A stretch of 64,000 bases of DNA from Bradyrhizobium sp. Ash2021 (GCF_031202265.1 NZ_CP100604.1:9158501-9222500); one strand, 5' to 3'. Positions 37,951 through 47,018 are shown, numbered from the stretch's first letter. Numbers and translations: made by a program. Notes: a model not told the origin generated them from the letters alone.

Positions 37951-39030
37951 ATGTTACCCGAAGCCAAACTCGATATCCTGCTCGCCCATCACGCCTCCCT
38001 CGAAGCCCAGCTGCTTGGGCAGCTCAATTCCGAGAAATACGTTGCCATCACGCGCGAGCTTGCCGAACTCAATCCGCTGATCGATGCCGTCAAGGCCTAT
38101 CGCGCCGTCCGGGCCGAGATCGTCGATACCGCGAGCTTGATCGCGGACTCCGCGGTTGATCCCGAGATGCGCGGCATGGCGGAGGCCGAGCTCGAGACGC
38201 TGCAGGCCCGCAACACCGCGCTCGAGCAGCAGATCCGCGTCGCGCTATTGCCCAAGGACGCGATGGACGACCGCAACGTGGTGCTGGAAATCCGCGCCGG
38301 CACCGGCGGCGACGAGGCCTCCCTGTTCGCCGGCGACCTGTTCCGGATGTATGAGCGTTTTGCCGGCCTGCAGGGCTGGAAGGTCGAGGTGATCTCCGCC
38401 AGCGAAGGCACCATGGGCGGCTACAAGGAAATCGTCGCCGAGGTGCAGGGCCGCGGCGCATTCGCAAAGCTGAAATTCGAATCCGGCGTGCACCGGGTGC
38501 AGCGCGTGCCCGACACCGAGACGCAGGGGCGGATTCACACCTCGGCGGCGACGGTTGCGGTCCTGCCCGAGGTCGAGGATGTCGACGTCGATATCAAGAA
38601 CGACGATTTGCGGATCGAAACCATGCGCGCGCAGGGCGCCGGCGGCCAGCACGTCAACAAGACCGAATCGGCGATCCGCATCACCCACATTCCGACCGGC
38701 ATCGTGGTGATGATGCAGGACAGCCGTTCGCAGCACAAGAACCGCGCTTCGGCCATGAACATCCTGCGCTCGCGCATCTATGACGCCGAGCAGCAGCGCA
38801 TCAACGCGGTGCGCTCGGCAGATCGCAAGGAGAAAGTGGGTTCCGGCGACCGCAGCGAGCGCATCCGCACCTACAACTTCCCGCAAGGGCGCGTCACCGA
38901 CCACCGCATCAATCTGACGCTCTACAAGTTGCCGCAGGTGATCGCGGGCGAAGCGCTGGGAGAGCTGATCGACGCGCTGACCACCGAGCATCAGGCCGCC
39001 CAGCTCGCTGCCCAGGGCTCCGCGGCGTGA
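37951..39030 (+). CDS. prfA: Peptide chain release factor 1
   Basis: 359 residues. It recognises UAA and UAG and triggers peptide release. The GGQ motif is at residues 231-233 ([18 protein letters not shown]); the stop-codon recognition loop lies in the middle domain. Next to prmC, whose product methylates the glutamine of that GGQ motif, so the two are functionally coupled. A palindromic repeat separates them. Confidence 0.96.
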   Translation: MLPEAKLDILLAHHASLEAQLLGQLNSEKYVAITRELAELNPLIDAVKAYRAVRAEIVDTASLIADSAVDPEMRGMAEAELETLQARNTALEQQIRVALLPKDAMDDRNVVLEIRAGTGGDEASLFAGDLFRMYERFAGLQGWKVEVISASEGTMGGYKEIVAEVQGRGAFAKLKFESGVHRVQRVPDTETQGRIHTSAATVAVLPEVEDVDVDIKNDDLRIETMRAQGAGGQHVNKTESAIRITHIPTGIVVMMQDSRSQHKNRASAMNILRSRIYDAEQQRINAVRSADRKEKVGSGDRSERIRTYNFPQGRVTDHRINLTLYKLPQVIAGEALGELIDALTTEHQAAQLAAQGSAA

Positions 39031-39043
39031 ACACAAATGAGTT

Positions 39044-39163
39044 GTCGTCCCTGCGAAAGCAGGGACCCATAACCACAGGCCTTCGTTATTGCCCGAGATA
39101 TGGACATCCACCACCGGAATCGAGAAGCCGCAGCGTATGGGTCCCTGCTTTCGCAGGGACGAC
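39044..39163. repeat. Palindromic repeat (family 2, full)
   Basis: GTCGTCCCTGCGAAAGCAGG, GACCCATAACCA at the left and GCGTATGGGTCCCTGCTTTC, GCAGGGACGAC at the right: a 120-bp hairpin-forming element between prfA and prmC, related to those at 47661 and 48214. Confidence 0.75.
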
Positions 39164-39192
39164 GGGTCGATAGGTGTGAGCGAGTTCGGAAA

Positions 39193-40077
39193 ATGACCGA
39201 CACCCTCGCCGGCCGAACCGTCGAAGCCGCGCGGCGCGCGCTCACCGCGCGGTTCAGATCCGGCGGCATCGATTCCGCCGAACTCGATGCGCGAATGCTG
39301 GTCGGCGCGGTTCTCGGCCTCGACCTCACCGGCATGATCACGGCAGCGGACCGCCTTCTCGACTGCGGCGAAGCGCTTCGTCTGGAAGATTTCACGCGCC
39401 GCCGTCTCGCCGGCGAGCCGGTCGCGCGGATCCTCGGCCACAAGGAATTCTGGGGCCTGCCGCTGCAACTCTCGCGCGCGACGCTGGTGCCGCGGCCCGA
39501 CACCGAAACGGTAGTCGAACTGGCGCTGGAGATGTTGCGCAACGACGGCGCCTTACATCGTCCGTTGCGCATCGCCGATCTCGGCACCGGCTCCGGCGCG
39601 ATCCTGCTGGCGCTGTTGTCGGAGTTGCCGCAGGCCCACGGGTTCGGCACCGACATCTCGGCGGAAGCGCTGCAGACCGCCGGCGCCAATGCCGCGCGCG
39701 CCCGGCTCGCCGATCGCGCAACGTTCGTGGCCTGCGATTATGCAACCGGGCTCTCCGGCCCGTTCGACCTGATCGTGTCCAACCCGCCCTATATCCGCGC
39801 CGCGGATATTGCAGGCCTCGCCGCCGAGGTCAGGGATTACGACCCGCGCGCCGCGCTCGACGGCGGCGCCGACGGGCTTGACGCCTACCGGGCGCTGATC
39901 CCGCAGGCCGCGGGTCTTCTGGCGCCGGGTGGCGCGCTGGTTGTGGAGGCCGGACAGGGCCAAAGCGGCCCGATCCAGGGCTTGATGACGGCGGCGGGAT
40001 TAGCGCCCGCAGGCGCCCCAAAAGCCGACCTGGCGGGCATCCAGAGGGCCGTCGCCGGCCGCAAAACGCCCCGATAA
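39193..40077 (+). CDS. prmC: Peptide chain release factor N5-glutamine methyltransferase
   Basis: 294 residues from the ATG at 39193. It methylates the Gln of the GGQ motif in RF1 and RF2. SAM-binding IADLGTGSGAILLALL and the catalytic Asn197-Pro-Pro-Tyr200 (VSNPPYIR) are present, as are the N-terminal helical substrate domain and VPRPDTETVVE. Confidence 0.95.
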   Translation: MTDTLAGRTVEAARRALTARFRSGGIDSAELDARMLVGAVLGLDLTGMITAADRLLDCGEALRLEDFTRRRLAGEPVARILGHKEFWGLPLQLSRATLVPRPDTETVVELALEMLRNDGALHRPLRIADLGTGSGAILLALLSELPQAHGFGTDISAEALQTAGANAARARLADRATFVACDYATGLSGPFDLIVSNPPYIRAADIAGLAAEVRDYDPRAALDGGADGLDAYRALIPQAAGLLAPGGALVVEAGQGQSGPIQGLMTAAGLAPAGAPKADLAGIQRAVAGRKTPR

Positions 40078-40205
40078 AGTCCCATTGGAACGCAAAAAAA
40101 TCGCTTGGAATATTGCCCGGGAGCGACTACGTTCCGGCCACAGCATCGGTCCAGGGGTACTGGCCCCGTAGGTGTACGGGTGAAGGCCAGAGTTCTCGAG
40201 ACGAG
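40078..40205 (+). other. Structured intergenic stretch with two stem-loops
   Basis: Upstream part of the 473-bp gap between prmC and the DUF4167 gene; no gene. GGAACG (40087-40092) pairs with CGTTCC (40130-40135), with an inner TCGCT/AGCGA stem. CTGGCC (40160-40165) pairs with GGCCAG (40185-40190) and is continued by CCGTA/TACGG around a GGTG loop. These may belong to the same transcript as the nested fold that follows. Confidence 0.45.
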
Positions 40206-40365
40206 AGCCCGCCGATTGAAAGGTTCCAAAACGCGGGTCCATTCGAGCGCAATAGCCAAAGCTGTGCTGCTCTCGACCGCAAAGCGAACGAAAGCCTGAT
40301 ATTGCGCTTGAAGACTTACGCAAGAAACACGTACGCAATAGGAACCTGGCCTGCTTTGGCGGGCT
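40206..40365 (+). ncRNA. Candidate structured RNA, 6S-like architecture
   Basis: A 160-nt nested fold read directly from the sequence. P1: AGCCCGCC (40206-40213) with GGCGGGCT (40358-40365), 8 bp. P2: AGGTTCC (40221-40227) with GGAACCT (40341-40347), 7 bp. An asymmetric bubble of 14 and 28 nt follows; its 3' strand can form a small TACG/CGTA hairpin. P3: TTCGAGCGCAATA (40242-40254) with TATTGCGCTTGAA (40300-40312), 13 bp with one G-U. The apex closes as GCTgTGC/GCAaAGC. The G-U pair favours the plus strand. A closing stem, central bubble and terminal stem in about 160 nt is the layout of 6S RNA; I recognise no conserved 6S bases with certainty, so another RNA or a DUF4167 leader is possible. 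Confidence 0.45.
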
Positions 40366-40550
40366 GAATGATTTGGTCCGGCTGGCACGAATGTCGGCCG
40401 TTGGGGAACGCGTCTTTGCTGAACGCGATGGTTGGCGAAATCGACAGGAATCTGGACGGCATCGTGATTCGGTGCGCGCAATCGCGCGGCGGATCGGATC
40501 AGGCTACGACGGCAACTGCATAACTTCAGGGCTGGAATAAAAGGCGAGAC
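40366..40550. other. Leader of the DUF4167 gene
   Basis: 185 bp between the candidate RNA and the DUF4167 start. No gene. An AAGGCGAG just before 40551 can serve as ribosome-binding site. Nothing else recognised. Confidence 0.4.
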
Positions 40551-41309
40551 ATGAGAAACGGTCAGAACAACAAGCGGATGCGTAACCGGAACAACAACAA
40601 TAATAATAACAACAACAATAACCGGCGCGGTCAAAACCCGATGACCCGGGTGTTCGAATCCAACGGACCGGACATCAAGATTCGCGGCACCGCGTCCCAC
40701 GTTGCGGAAAAATACGTTCAGCTGGCGCGCGACGCGCGCTCGTCCGGCGATCCGGTCGCCGCCGAGAACTACTACCAGCATGCCGAGCATTATTTCCGCC
40801 TGATTGCCGCTGCCCAGGAGCAGTTCCGGCAGAACCAGCCGCAGCCGCGCACCGACAATGAAATGCCCGCCGAGGAAGGCGACGACGAGGGCGAGAGCTT
40901 CTCGCATTTCGGCCAGGAGCCGGGCTTCGTTCCACAGCAGCCGCAGCCCTACGTTCGCGACAACAATCCGCGCGACAACAATCAGCGTGAAGGCCAGCCC
41001 TACCAGCCGCGCGACCAGCAGCCGCGCGAACATTATCGCGATCGTGATCGCGAGCATCGTCCGCAGCCACAATATCAGCCGCCGCAGCCCCAGCCGCAGC
41101 CGGTGATTGCCGATGCCGGCGGGGTCGATCGTCTGCCGTCGTTCATCACCGGCCCGCAGCCGCAGGTGAATGGCGCCCCCGGCGGGTTCGAAGGCAATGG
41201 CGGCGGAGAGCGCTTCCCGCGCCGTCGCCGCCGGCCGCACGGCCCGCGCCCCGAAGGCGTGGCCGCACCGGCGGCACCGAGCGAAGATTTCAATCCGGGG
41301 AATGAATAA
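40551..41309 (+). CDS. DUF4167 domain-containing protein with poly-Asn N-terminus
   Basis: 252 residues. The DUF4167 core (residues about 30-90; KIRGTASHVAEKYVQLARDA, AENYYQHAEHYFRLIAAAQE) is specific to alphaproteobacteria. It is preceded by an 11-residue asparagine run (residues 14-24) and followed by a long low-complexity Gln/Pro/Arg region with RRRRRP-type basic ends, suggestive of an RNA-binding or phase-separating protein. Function unknown. It sits directly downstream of the candidate structured RNA. Confidence 0.85.
   Translation: MRNGQNNKRMRNRNNNNNNNNNNNRRGQNPMTRVFESNGPDIKIRGTASHVAEKYVQLARDARSSGDPVAAENYYQHAEHYFRLIAAAQEQFRQNQPQPRTDNEMPAEEGDDEGESFSHFGQEPGFVPQQPQPYVRDNNPRDNNQREGQPYQPRDQQPREHYRDRDREHRPQPQYQPPQPQPQPVIADAGGVDRLPSFITGPQPQVNGAPGGFEGNGGGERFPRRRRRPHGPRPEGVAAPAAPSEDFNPGNE
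40590..40622 (+). repeat. Trinucleotide repeat (AAY)11 inside the DUF4167 gene
   Basis: Eleven consecutive Asn codons, AAC and AAT mixed, encoding residues 14-24. A slippage-prone array: gain or loss of units would keep the frame and change the length of the Asn run. Confidence 0.9.
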
Positions 41310-41341
41310 GCAGCGCTATCGCAATACGCGTTTAGCAATTT

Positions 41342-41376
41342 GACAGGGCGGGCCGCGAAAGCGTGCCCGCCCTGTC
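41342..41376. terminator. Bidirectional rho-independent terminator
   Basis: GACAGGGCGGGC, loop CGCGAAAGCGT, GCCCGCCCTGTC, then TTTA on the plus strand. It is a perfect 12-bp GC-rich stem between the convergent DUF4167 gene (ends 41309) and the methyltransferase gene (stop at 41378). Confidence 0.85.
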
Positions 41377-41377
41377 T

Positions 41378-42118
41378 TTATCCCCGCGTCGCCGTTGACG
41401 TCGGCACCAGCACTGGCTGCAGCGACGGAATCAGCCGCGCGCGTTCGCGCTGTGCGGGGATCGCGCGATAGACCTGCTTGGTCGCTTCCACGATATGCAC
41501 GCCGGCGAACGGCAGCGACAGCGCCGCGCCAACGCGCTCCCACGCCATGGCCGAGCGCAGGAACCAGCCTTTCCCGACCGGCGGCAGGAACAGCGCCTCG
41601 CCCCACGCCGTCGGCGTGAACCAGGTCTGCCGCAGCAATTGCGTGATCTGCGCGCGCGAATAGGGCCGGCCGTGACCGAATGGCGTGTTGTCGGTGCGGG
41701 TCCACACCCCGCGCCTGTTTGGAATCACCGCGATCAGCCGGCCGGACGGCGCCAGCACGCGCCACACCTCGCGCAGCAACCGCTCCGGATCGTCGGACAT
41801 TTCCAGCGCATGCACCAGCAGGATGCGGTCGACCGCGGCATCCGGAAGCGGCATCGAGAATTCATCGATCAGGGTCGCCAGCGCCGGCCGCGCCGTCGGC
41901 CATTTCAGCACGCCCTGCGCCGCCGGCATGAAAGCGATGCAGCGTTCCGAATCCTCGCGAAACAGGCCGAGATAGGGCGTCGGATAGCCAAGCCCGAGCA
42001 CGCGCTGGCCGTCCGCATTGGGCCATCGCGCCCGGATGCCGCGGTTGATCAGCTGCCGCGCCACGATGCCGAGGCGCTGCGAGTAGAAATCACGGAGGTC
42101 GATGACATCGATGGTCAT
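41378..42118 (-). CDS. Class I SAM-dependent methyltransferase
   Basis: 246 residues. A DUF/Methyltransf_11-like protein with DRILLVHALEMSDDPERLLR and LREVWRVLAPSGRLIAVIPN (motifs around the substrate side), while the N-terminal glycine loop (LGLGYPTPYLGLF) is atypical. This set is characteristic of a rhizobial family found next to the glyoxalase II gene, with which it is divergent. Substrate unknown. Confidence 0.85.
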   Translation of the reverse strand: MTIDVIDLRDFYSQRLGIVARQLINRGIRARWPNADGQRVLGLGYPTPYLGLFREDSERCIAFMPAAQGVLKWPTARPALATLIDEFSMPLPDAAVDRILLVHALEMSDDPERLLREVWRVLAPSGRLIAVIPNRRGVWTRTDNTPFGHGRPYSRAQITQLLRQTWFTPTAWGEALFLPPVGKGWFLRSAMAWERVGAALSLPFAGVHIVEATKQVYRAIPAQRERARLIPSLQPVLVPTSTATRG

Positions 42119-42296
42119 GAGCTTAATCTATAGCGTTTTCGAGCGAAGTGGATACCGGTTCGCGCGGAGAAAACGCGTCAAAACAACAGGGCACGCCGCC
42201 GGCTGGTGCGGCGCGCCAATTCCTGCATTGCCCTGCGAGCGTTAACGCCATATTTCTTGGGCGCATGGGGCTGTTCGCCTTACTTACGGAGATATC

Positions 42297-43064
42297 ATGG
42301 TCGCGGAAATTCGTACTTTCACCTGCCTCAACGACAATTTCGGCTATTTGATCCACGATCCCGCGACCCAGGCGACCGCATCGATCGACGCGCCGGAGGC
42401 CGGTCCCATCATCAAGGCGCTGGAGCGCGAAGGCTGGACGCTGACCGATATCCTGGTCACCCACCATCATCACGACCATGTCGGCGGCGTCGCCGAGCTG
42501 AAGCAGAAATATCGTTGCCGCGTCGTGGCGCCGCACGACAAATCCGCCAGGATCGCCAATGTCGACCTGCGCGCCGCCCATGGCGACGTGGTCAAGGTCG
42601 GCGGCCTGCTGGCGCGGGTGCTGGAAACCCCGGGCCATACGCTCGATCACATCTCCTACGTCTTCGACGGCGAGAAGGCACTGTTTGCCGCCGACACCCT
42701 GTTCTCGATCGGCTGCGGCCGGGTGTTCGAGGGCACCTATCCGATGATGTGGGATTCGCTGTTGAAGCTGCGCGCCTTGCCCGACGATTTCAAACTGTAT
42801 TGCGGCCACGAATATACCGCGGCCAACGTCAAATTCGCGCTGTCGGTCGATTCGGATAATGCCGCGCTGAAAGCGCGCGCCGAGGAAGTAACGCGGCTGC
42901 GCGCCGCCAACCAGCCGACGATCCCGACGCTGCTCGGCGACGAGAAGAAGGCCAACGTGTTCCTGCGCGCGGACGATCCGTCGGTCGCCGCCAAGCTGCA
43001 CATGAAGGGCGCCAATGCCGCCGACGTGTTCGGCGAATTGCGCGAACGCAAGAACAAATCCTGA
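42297..43064 (+). CDS. gloB: Hydroxyacylglutathione hydrolase (glyoxalase II)
   Basis: 255 residues, with GGAG before the ATG. It hydrolyses S-D-lactoylglutathione to lactate, the second step of methylglyoxal detoxification. The metallo-beta-lactamase motif THHHHDHVGG (His56, His58, Asp60, His61) binds two metals; GHTLDH and YCGHEYT complete the site. The stop overlaps the start of the cupin gene by one base, so they form an operon. Confidence 0.95.
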   Translation: MVAEIRTFTCLNDNFGYLIHDPATQATASIDAPEAGPIIKALEREGWTLTDILVTHHHHDHVGGVAELKQKYRCRVVAPHDKSARIANVDLRAAHGDVVKVGGLLARVLETPGHTLDHISYVFDGEKALFAADTLFSIGCGRVFEGTYPMMWDSLLKLRALPDDFKLYCGHEYTAANVKFALSVDSDNAALKARAEEVTRLRAANQPTIPTLLGDEKKANVFLRADDPSVAAKLHMKGANAADVFGELRERKNKS

Positions 43065-43495
43065 TGGCGCTTCCGCTGGCGGCTACCGACATCATCGCGC
43101 GGCTTGGATTGCGGCCGCATCCGGAAGGCGGGCACTTTCGCGAGACGTTCCGCGATGCGCGCACCGACGCCGATGGACGTTCGCGCTCCACCGCGATCTA
43201 TTTCCTGCTGGCGCGCGGCGAGCGCTCGCACTGGCATCGCATCGACGCGGTGGAAGTCTGGCATTATTACGCCGGCAGCGCACTGACATTGAAGACTGCG
43301 GATGACGACGGGCAGTGGAGTTTCAGGCTCGGCCCGGATCTCGCGGCCGGCGAATTGCCACAGGCCATCGTGCCGCCGGACACCTGGCAATCCGCCGTAA
43401 GCAGCGGCGACTGGACTCTGGTCGGATGTACGGTCGCGCCCGGATTTGATTTCGCGACGTTCGAGCTGGCGCCGAAGGACTGGGAGCCGACGTGA
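43064..43495 (+). CDS. Cupin domain-containing protein (DUF985 / Cupin_5)
   Basis: 143 residues. HPEGGHFRETFRDART, STAIYFLLARGERSHWHRID, EVWHYYAGSALTL and WTLVGCTVAPGFDFATFEL match the Cupin_5 family (yeast YML079w-like). A single small beta-barrel with His residues arranged as for metal or sugar binding; the enzymatic role is unproven. Translationally coupled to gloB, so a role in aldehyde or sugar-derived metabolite handling is plausible. Confidence 0.88.
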   Translation: MALPLAATDIIARLGLRPHPEGGHFRETFRDARTDADGRSRSTAIYFLLARGERSHWHRIDAVEVWHYYAGSALTLKTADDDGQWSFRLGPDLAAGELPQAIVPPDTWQSAVSSGDWTLVGCTVAPGFDFATFELAPKDWEPT

Positions 43496-43499
43496 GCTC

Positions 43500-43561
43500 G
43501 TCATTCCCCGATGTGCAATTTCACATCGTGGATGCGCCCCCTGGCGCAGGCCCGGAATGAC
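43500..43561. repeat. Palindromic repeat (family 3-like, short)
   Basis: GTCATTCCCC, GATGTGCAATTTCACATC hairpin, then GGCCCGGAATGAC. It lies in the convergent gap between the cupin gene and the DMT transporter gene, and may serve as a terminator. Confidence 0.55.
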
Positions 43562-43578
43562 GGGAGTGAGAGTGTGAC

Positions 43579-44448
43579 TCAGCGCTTCCAGACCATATCC
43601 TTCGCTGCGATCAATCCGCCGCCGGCGATCAGGATCGCTGATATCGCGATCGTGGCACTCGGCTTGGCAAAGCCGGCGAGAATCAGAAACGCGGTCGAGA
43701 GCAGCGGGGTGGCGTAGGACGCGGCGCCCAGCACGCGGATGTCGCCGCGTTTCATGCCGATGTCCCAGGCAAAGAAGGCTGCCCCCACTGGACCGACGCC
43801 GAGCCCGATGATCGCCAGCCACTGCGTCGTGGTTTCCGGCCAGATCGTGGTCTCGACCAGGCCATGGACGATTGCTGCGAGCACCGCGGTCGCGAGGCAA
43901 AATCCCGCCACCGCGTCGGTCGGCACCGCCTTGAGCTTGCGCGACATCACCGAATAGGCCGCCCACACGAACGCGGCGACGAAGGCGGCAGCCAGTCCCG
44001 GGATCTGGCCGGGCGCGAACCCGCCGCCGCTGTTGCCGGCGAACAGCAGCACCGTGCCGGCCAATCCCAGCAGCGCACCGATGATGTGGTGCGGCGCCAG
44101 CCGCTCGCCGGGCAACAACGACGAGAACAGCACGATCAACAGCGGCCAGAGATAATTCAACAGCCCGGCTTCGGCCGGCGGTGCAAAGCGCAGCGCCAGG
44201 AAATACAGCGCGTGATAGCCAAACAGCCCGCCGACGCCGACGACCCACGCCACCAATGGCTGCCTCAGCGCGCCGAACGCTGCGGGCCGCCAGATGAAGC
44301 TGATGAAAGCGACCGCGGCGCCGATCGCAAACGTCATCGCCGCCAGCTGAAACGCCGGGATTTTTCCAGTCGCAACCGTCATCACCGACAGCAGCGACCA
44401 CATCAGGATTGCGGTCAGTCCGATCAGCGTGGCGGTGCGGGGGGTCAT
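43579..44448 (-). CDS. DMT-family transporter (EamA domains)
   Basis: 289 residues from the ATG at 44446-44448; the longer frame runs into a palindromic repeat. Ten predicted membrane helices in two EamA repeats (IGLTAILMWSLLSVMTVATG, GLLNYLWPLLIVLFSSLLPG, WAAYSVMSRKLKAVPTDAVA, ISAILIAGGGLIAAKDM). The PAEAGLLNYLWPL motif is that of YdcZ/YicL-type aromatic or amino-acid exporters. Substrate unknown. Confidence 0.87.
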   Translation of the reverse strand: MTPRTATLIGLTAILMWSLLSVMTVATGKIPAFQLAAMTFAIGAAVAFISFIWRPAAFGALRQPLVAWVVGVGGLFGYHALYFLALRFAPPAEAGLLNYLWPLLIVLFSSLLPGERLAPHHIIGALLGLAGTVLLFAGNSGGGFAPGQIPGLAAAFVAAFVWAAYSVMSRKLKAVPTDAVAGFCLATAVLAAIVHGLVETTIWPETTTQWLAIIGLGVGPVGAAFFAWDIGMKRGDIRVLGAASYATPLLSTAFLILAGFAKPSATIAISAILIAGGGLIAAKDMVWKR

Positions 44449-44454
44449 TGATCC

Positions 44455-44573
44455 GTCATTGCGAGCCAACGGGTCGCGCGAAATGCGCGCCCGATGATAA
44501 ACTCCGCGAAGCAATCCATCTGTCTTCAATAGCGAAGATGGATTGCTTCGTCGCTATCGCTCCTCGCAATGAC
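44455..44573. repeat. Palindromic repeat (family 1)
   Basis: GTCATTGCGAGCCAACGGGT ... GATGGATTGCTTCGTCGCTA, TCGCTCCTCGCAATGAC. It contains the extra GCGCGAAATGCGCGC block also seen (inverted) in the copy at 58659. Confidence 0.75.
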
Positions 44574-44585
44574 GATGAGTAACGG

Positions 44586-45311
44586 TCACACCATATACTG
44601 CCCGCCATTGATCGTGAGCGTCGAACCGGTGATGGCGCCGGCCTCGTCGGCGGCGAGGAACACCACGGCGCGGGCGATTTCGTCGGGCTCGCCGAGGCGG
44701 TTGACCGGGATCAGCGGCAGGATGCTCTTCTCCAGCACGTCCTTCGGCACCGCCTGCACCATCTCGGTGTTGATATAGCCCGGGCAAATCGCGTTCACGG
44801 TGATGCCGCCCTTGGCATTCTCGAGCGCCAAGGCCTTGGTGAAGCCGATGTCGCCGGCCTTCGCCGCTGAATAATTGACCTGGCCGAACTGGCCCTTCTG
44901 GCCGTTGATCGAGGAGATGTTGATGACGCGGCCGAATTTGCGGGCGCGCATGCCCTCGATCACCTGCCGGGTCATGTTGAACAGCGAGCCGAGATTGGTG
45001 TTGATGACGGCGTTCCACTGTTCGAGCGTCATCTTGTGGAAGGCGCCGTCCTTGGTGATGCCGGCATTGTTGATCAGGACATCGATCGGGCCGAGATCGG
45101 CCTCGACCTGCTTGACGCCGGCGGCGCAGGCGTCGAACGAGCTGACGTCCCATTTGTAGACGGGAACGCCGGTTTCGGCCTTGAATTTTTCGGCCGCCGC
45201 GTCGTTACCGGCATAGCTCGCCGCAACCTTGTAACCCGCAGCCTTCAGCGCCTTGCTGATTGCCGCGCCGATGCCTCGCGTACCCCCGGTCACCAATGCA
45301 ACACGTGCCAT
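44586..45311 (-). CDS. phaB: Acetoacetyl-CoA reductase
   Basis: 241 residues. Short-chain dehydrogenase reducing acetoacetyl-CoA to (R)-3-hydroxybutyryl-CoA with NADPH, for PHB synthesis. NADPH-binding TGGTRGIG; catalytic Ser134, Tyr147 and Lys151 (SSINGQKGQFGQVNYSAAK). The PGYINTEMV and ITGSTLTINGGQYM motifs are typical of PhaB. Located downstream of phaA on the same strand, 223 bp away with a hairpin between. Confidence 0.96.
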   Translation of the reverse strand: MARVALVTGGTRGIGAAISKALKAAGYKVAASYAGNDAAAEKFKAETGVPVYKWDVSSFDACAAGVKQVEADLGPIDVLINNAGITKDGAFHKMTLEQWNAVINTNLGSLFNMTRQVIEGMRARKFGRVINISSINGQKGQFGQVNYSAAKAGDIGFTKALALENAKGGITVNAICPGYINTEMVQAVPKDVLEKSILPLIPVNRLGEPDEIARAVVFLAADEAGAITGSTLTINGGQYMV

Positions 45312-45436
45312 GTCGGTCTCCTCCTCGGTCGTTTTTTAAGCCGGAATTGTTCCGGTCTCCTGACGAAGCCTGATCGTTGAACGTCAGGCGTTTCTTTCAC
45401 GAAGGTCCCCGCTTCGTTCGGAAACGCCAGAGATGA

Positions 45437-45470
45437 AAATGCCCGGCGCAAGACCGGGCATTTCTTTTTT
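45437..45470. terminator. Hairpin with T-run between phaA and phaB
   Basis: AAATGCCCGG, loop CGCAAGA, CCGGGCATTT, then CTTTTTT on the plus strand; on the minus strand, the direction of phaA-phaB transcription, the stem is followed only by a short ATTTT. It may attenuate read-through from phaA into phaB or stop antisense transcripts. Confidence 0.6.
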
Positions 45471-45534
45471 ATCAGCGTAGTCTGAAGTTGACAGATGATC
45501 TTTTCATCATTCAACCGGTCACTCTGCCTGTTGT

Positions 45535-46713
45535 TCAGTCGCGTGCAATGCACATCGCTATGCCCATGCCGCCGCCGATGCACAGCGTGGCGAGGCCCTT
45601 CTTGGCGTCGCGCTTCTGCATCTCGTGCAGCAGCGTCACCAGCACCCGCGCGCCGGATGCGCCGACCGGGTGACCGATCGCGATCGCGCCGCCATTGACG
45701 TTGACCTTGGCGGTATCCCAGCCGAGGTCCTTGTTGACCGCGCAGGCCTGCGCGGCGAAGGCCTCATTGGCCTCGATCAGATCGAGGTCGCCGATGCTCC
45801 AGCCGGCCTTCTTCAGCGCGGCGCGGGAGGCCGGGATCGGGCCGGTGCCCATGATCTTGGGATCGACGCCGGCCTGGCCCCAGGACACGATGCGGCCCAA
45901 AACCTTCCTGCCTTCCTTGGCGGCCTGCTTGGCGGTCATCAACACCACGGCGGCGGCGCCGTCATTGATGCCGGATGCGCTGCCGGCGGTCACGGTGCCG
46001 TCCTTCTCGAAGGCCGGCTTGAGCTTGGCCATCGCGTCGATGGTGGCGCCATGGCGCGGATATTCATCGTCGCTGACGATGATGTCACCCTTGCGGGTCT
46101 TGATGGTGACCGGGACGATCTCGTCCTTGAACTTGCCGGCCTTCTGCGCGGCCTCGGCCTTGTTTTGCGATGCGACGGCGAACTCGTCCTGCTGGGCCCG
46201 GGTGATCTGGTACTGCCGGGCGACGTTCTCGGCGGTGTTGCCCATGTGATAGCCGTTGAAGGCGTCCCACAGGCCGTCCTTGATCATGGTGTCGACGAAC
46301 TCGATCGGGCCCATTTTGGTGCCGCCGCGCAGATATTGCGCGTGCGGGGCCATGCTCATGGATTCCTGGCCGCCGGCGACGACGATTTCGGAATCGCCGT
46401 TGAGCAGCGCCTGATAGCCGAGCGCGACCGTGCGCAGGCCCGAACCACAGAGCTGGTTGACGCCCCAGGCCGGGCTTTCGACCGGAATGCCGGCCGCGAT
46501 CGAGGCCTGGCGGGCCGGGTTCTGGCCCTGCGCCGCGGTCAGGATCTGGCCCATGATGACTTCGGAGACGCGGCCGGGCTCGATACCCGCCCGCTCCAGG
46601 GCGGCCTTGATGGCGATCGCGCCGAGGTCGTGGGCCGGCATGGTGGCGAACGCGCCGTTGAAACTGCCGACCGGGGTGCGGGCGGCGCTGACGATGACGA
46701 CATCGTCTGACAT
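45535..46713 (-). CDS. phaA: Acetyl-CoA C-acetyltransferase (beta-ketothiolase)
   Basis: 392 residues from the second ATG (46711-46713), because the GGAG of the leader abuts the first ATG and is six nt from the second. It condenses two acetyl-CoA to acetoacetyl-CoA, first step of PHB synthesis. Catalytic Cys89 (NQLCGSGLR), His in GHPVGASG and Cys378 (TLCIGGGMG) are in place, at the canonical distances of PhaA. Divergent from phaR. Confidence 0.97.
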   Translation of the reverse strand: MSDDVVIVSAARTPVGSFNGAFATMPAHDLGAIAIKAALERAGIEPGRVSEVIMGQILTAAQGQNPARQASIAAGIPVESPAWGVNQLCGSGLRTVALGYQALLNGDSEIVVAGGQESMSMAPHAQYLRGGTKMGPIEFVDTMIKDGLWDAFNGYHMGNTAENVARQYQITRAQQDEFAVASQNKAEAAQKAGKFKDEIVPVTIKTRKGDIIVSDDEYPRHGATIDAMAKLKPAFEKDGTVTAGSASGINDGAAAVVLMTAKQAAKEGRKVLGRIVSWGQAGVDPKIMGTGPIPASRAALKKAGWSIGDLDLIEANEAFAAQACAVNKDLGWDTAKVNVNGGAIAIGHPVGASGARVLVTLLHEMQKRDAKKGLATLCIGGGMGIAMCIARD

Positions 46714-47018
46714 GGACATCTCCTGGGGTTGAGGTTTCTTGGACGGCGGGCGGCCGGATTGGCTGGCCAGTCTCTCGCCTCATCCTGTTAACGTCATTGA
46801 GGCATGTCAATCGGTCAGAGGCCTAAATTACGCCGCGACGCATTCAAATTAGCGTCGATGGCGGTTTCCAGAGCAGCCTCCATGCCTTGGAATTAACCGT
46901 GCCGCACAAAACGGTAGCCGAACCGCATTGAAAATGCTTACTTTGCTGCGTTGCGTTGCTCGTCTGCCCGCCGGCGATGCCGTCGGGTTCCCCCGTCCTC
47001 GGTGTGCATGTGTGAGCC
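46714..47018. other. phaA-phaR divergent promoter region
   Basis: 305 bp, no gene. It holds the promoters for phaA and phaR. A TGC-rich tract near the phaR side is listed separately. Confidence 0.45.
46943..46962. promoter_or_regulatory. TGC-rich tract, possible PhaR operator
   Basis: TTGCTGCGTTGCGTTGCTCG, three TTGC units in 20 bp, about 57 bp before the phaR start. PhaR regulators of other alphaproteobacteria bind TGC-rich sites in phaR and phaP promoters and autoregulate, so this is a candidate by position and composition only. Confidence 0.3.

Noticed and set aside
40078..40550. RNase P RNA, SRP RNA or tmRNA in the structured gap
   Set aside because: The GAGGAAAGTCC and ACAGAA blocks of RNase P, the SRP GGAA tetraloop region, and an ANDN-type tag with a T-arm were looked for and not found.
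40654..40668. GTTCGAATCCAACGG, like a tRNA T-loop
   Set aside because: Lies inside the DUF4167 coding sequence (VFESNG) and no cloverleaf can be drawn around it.
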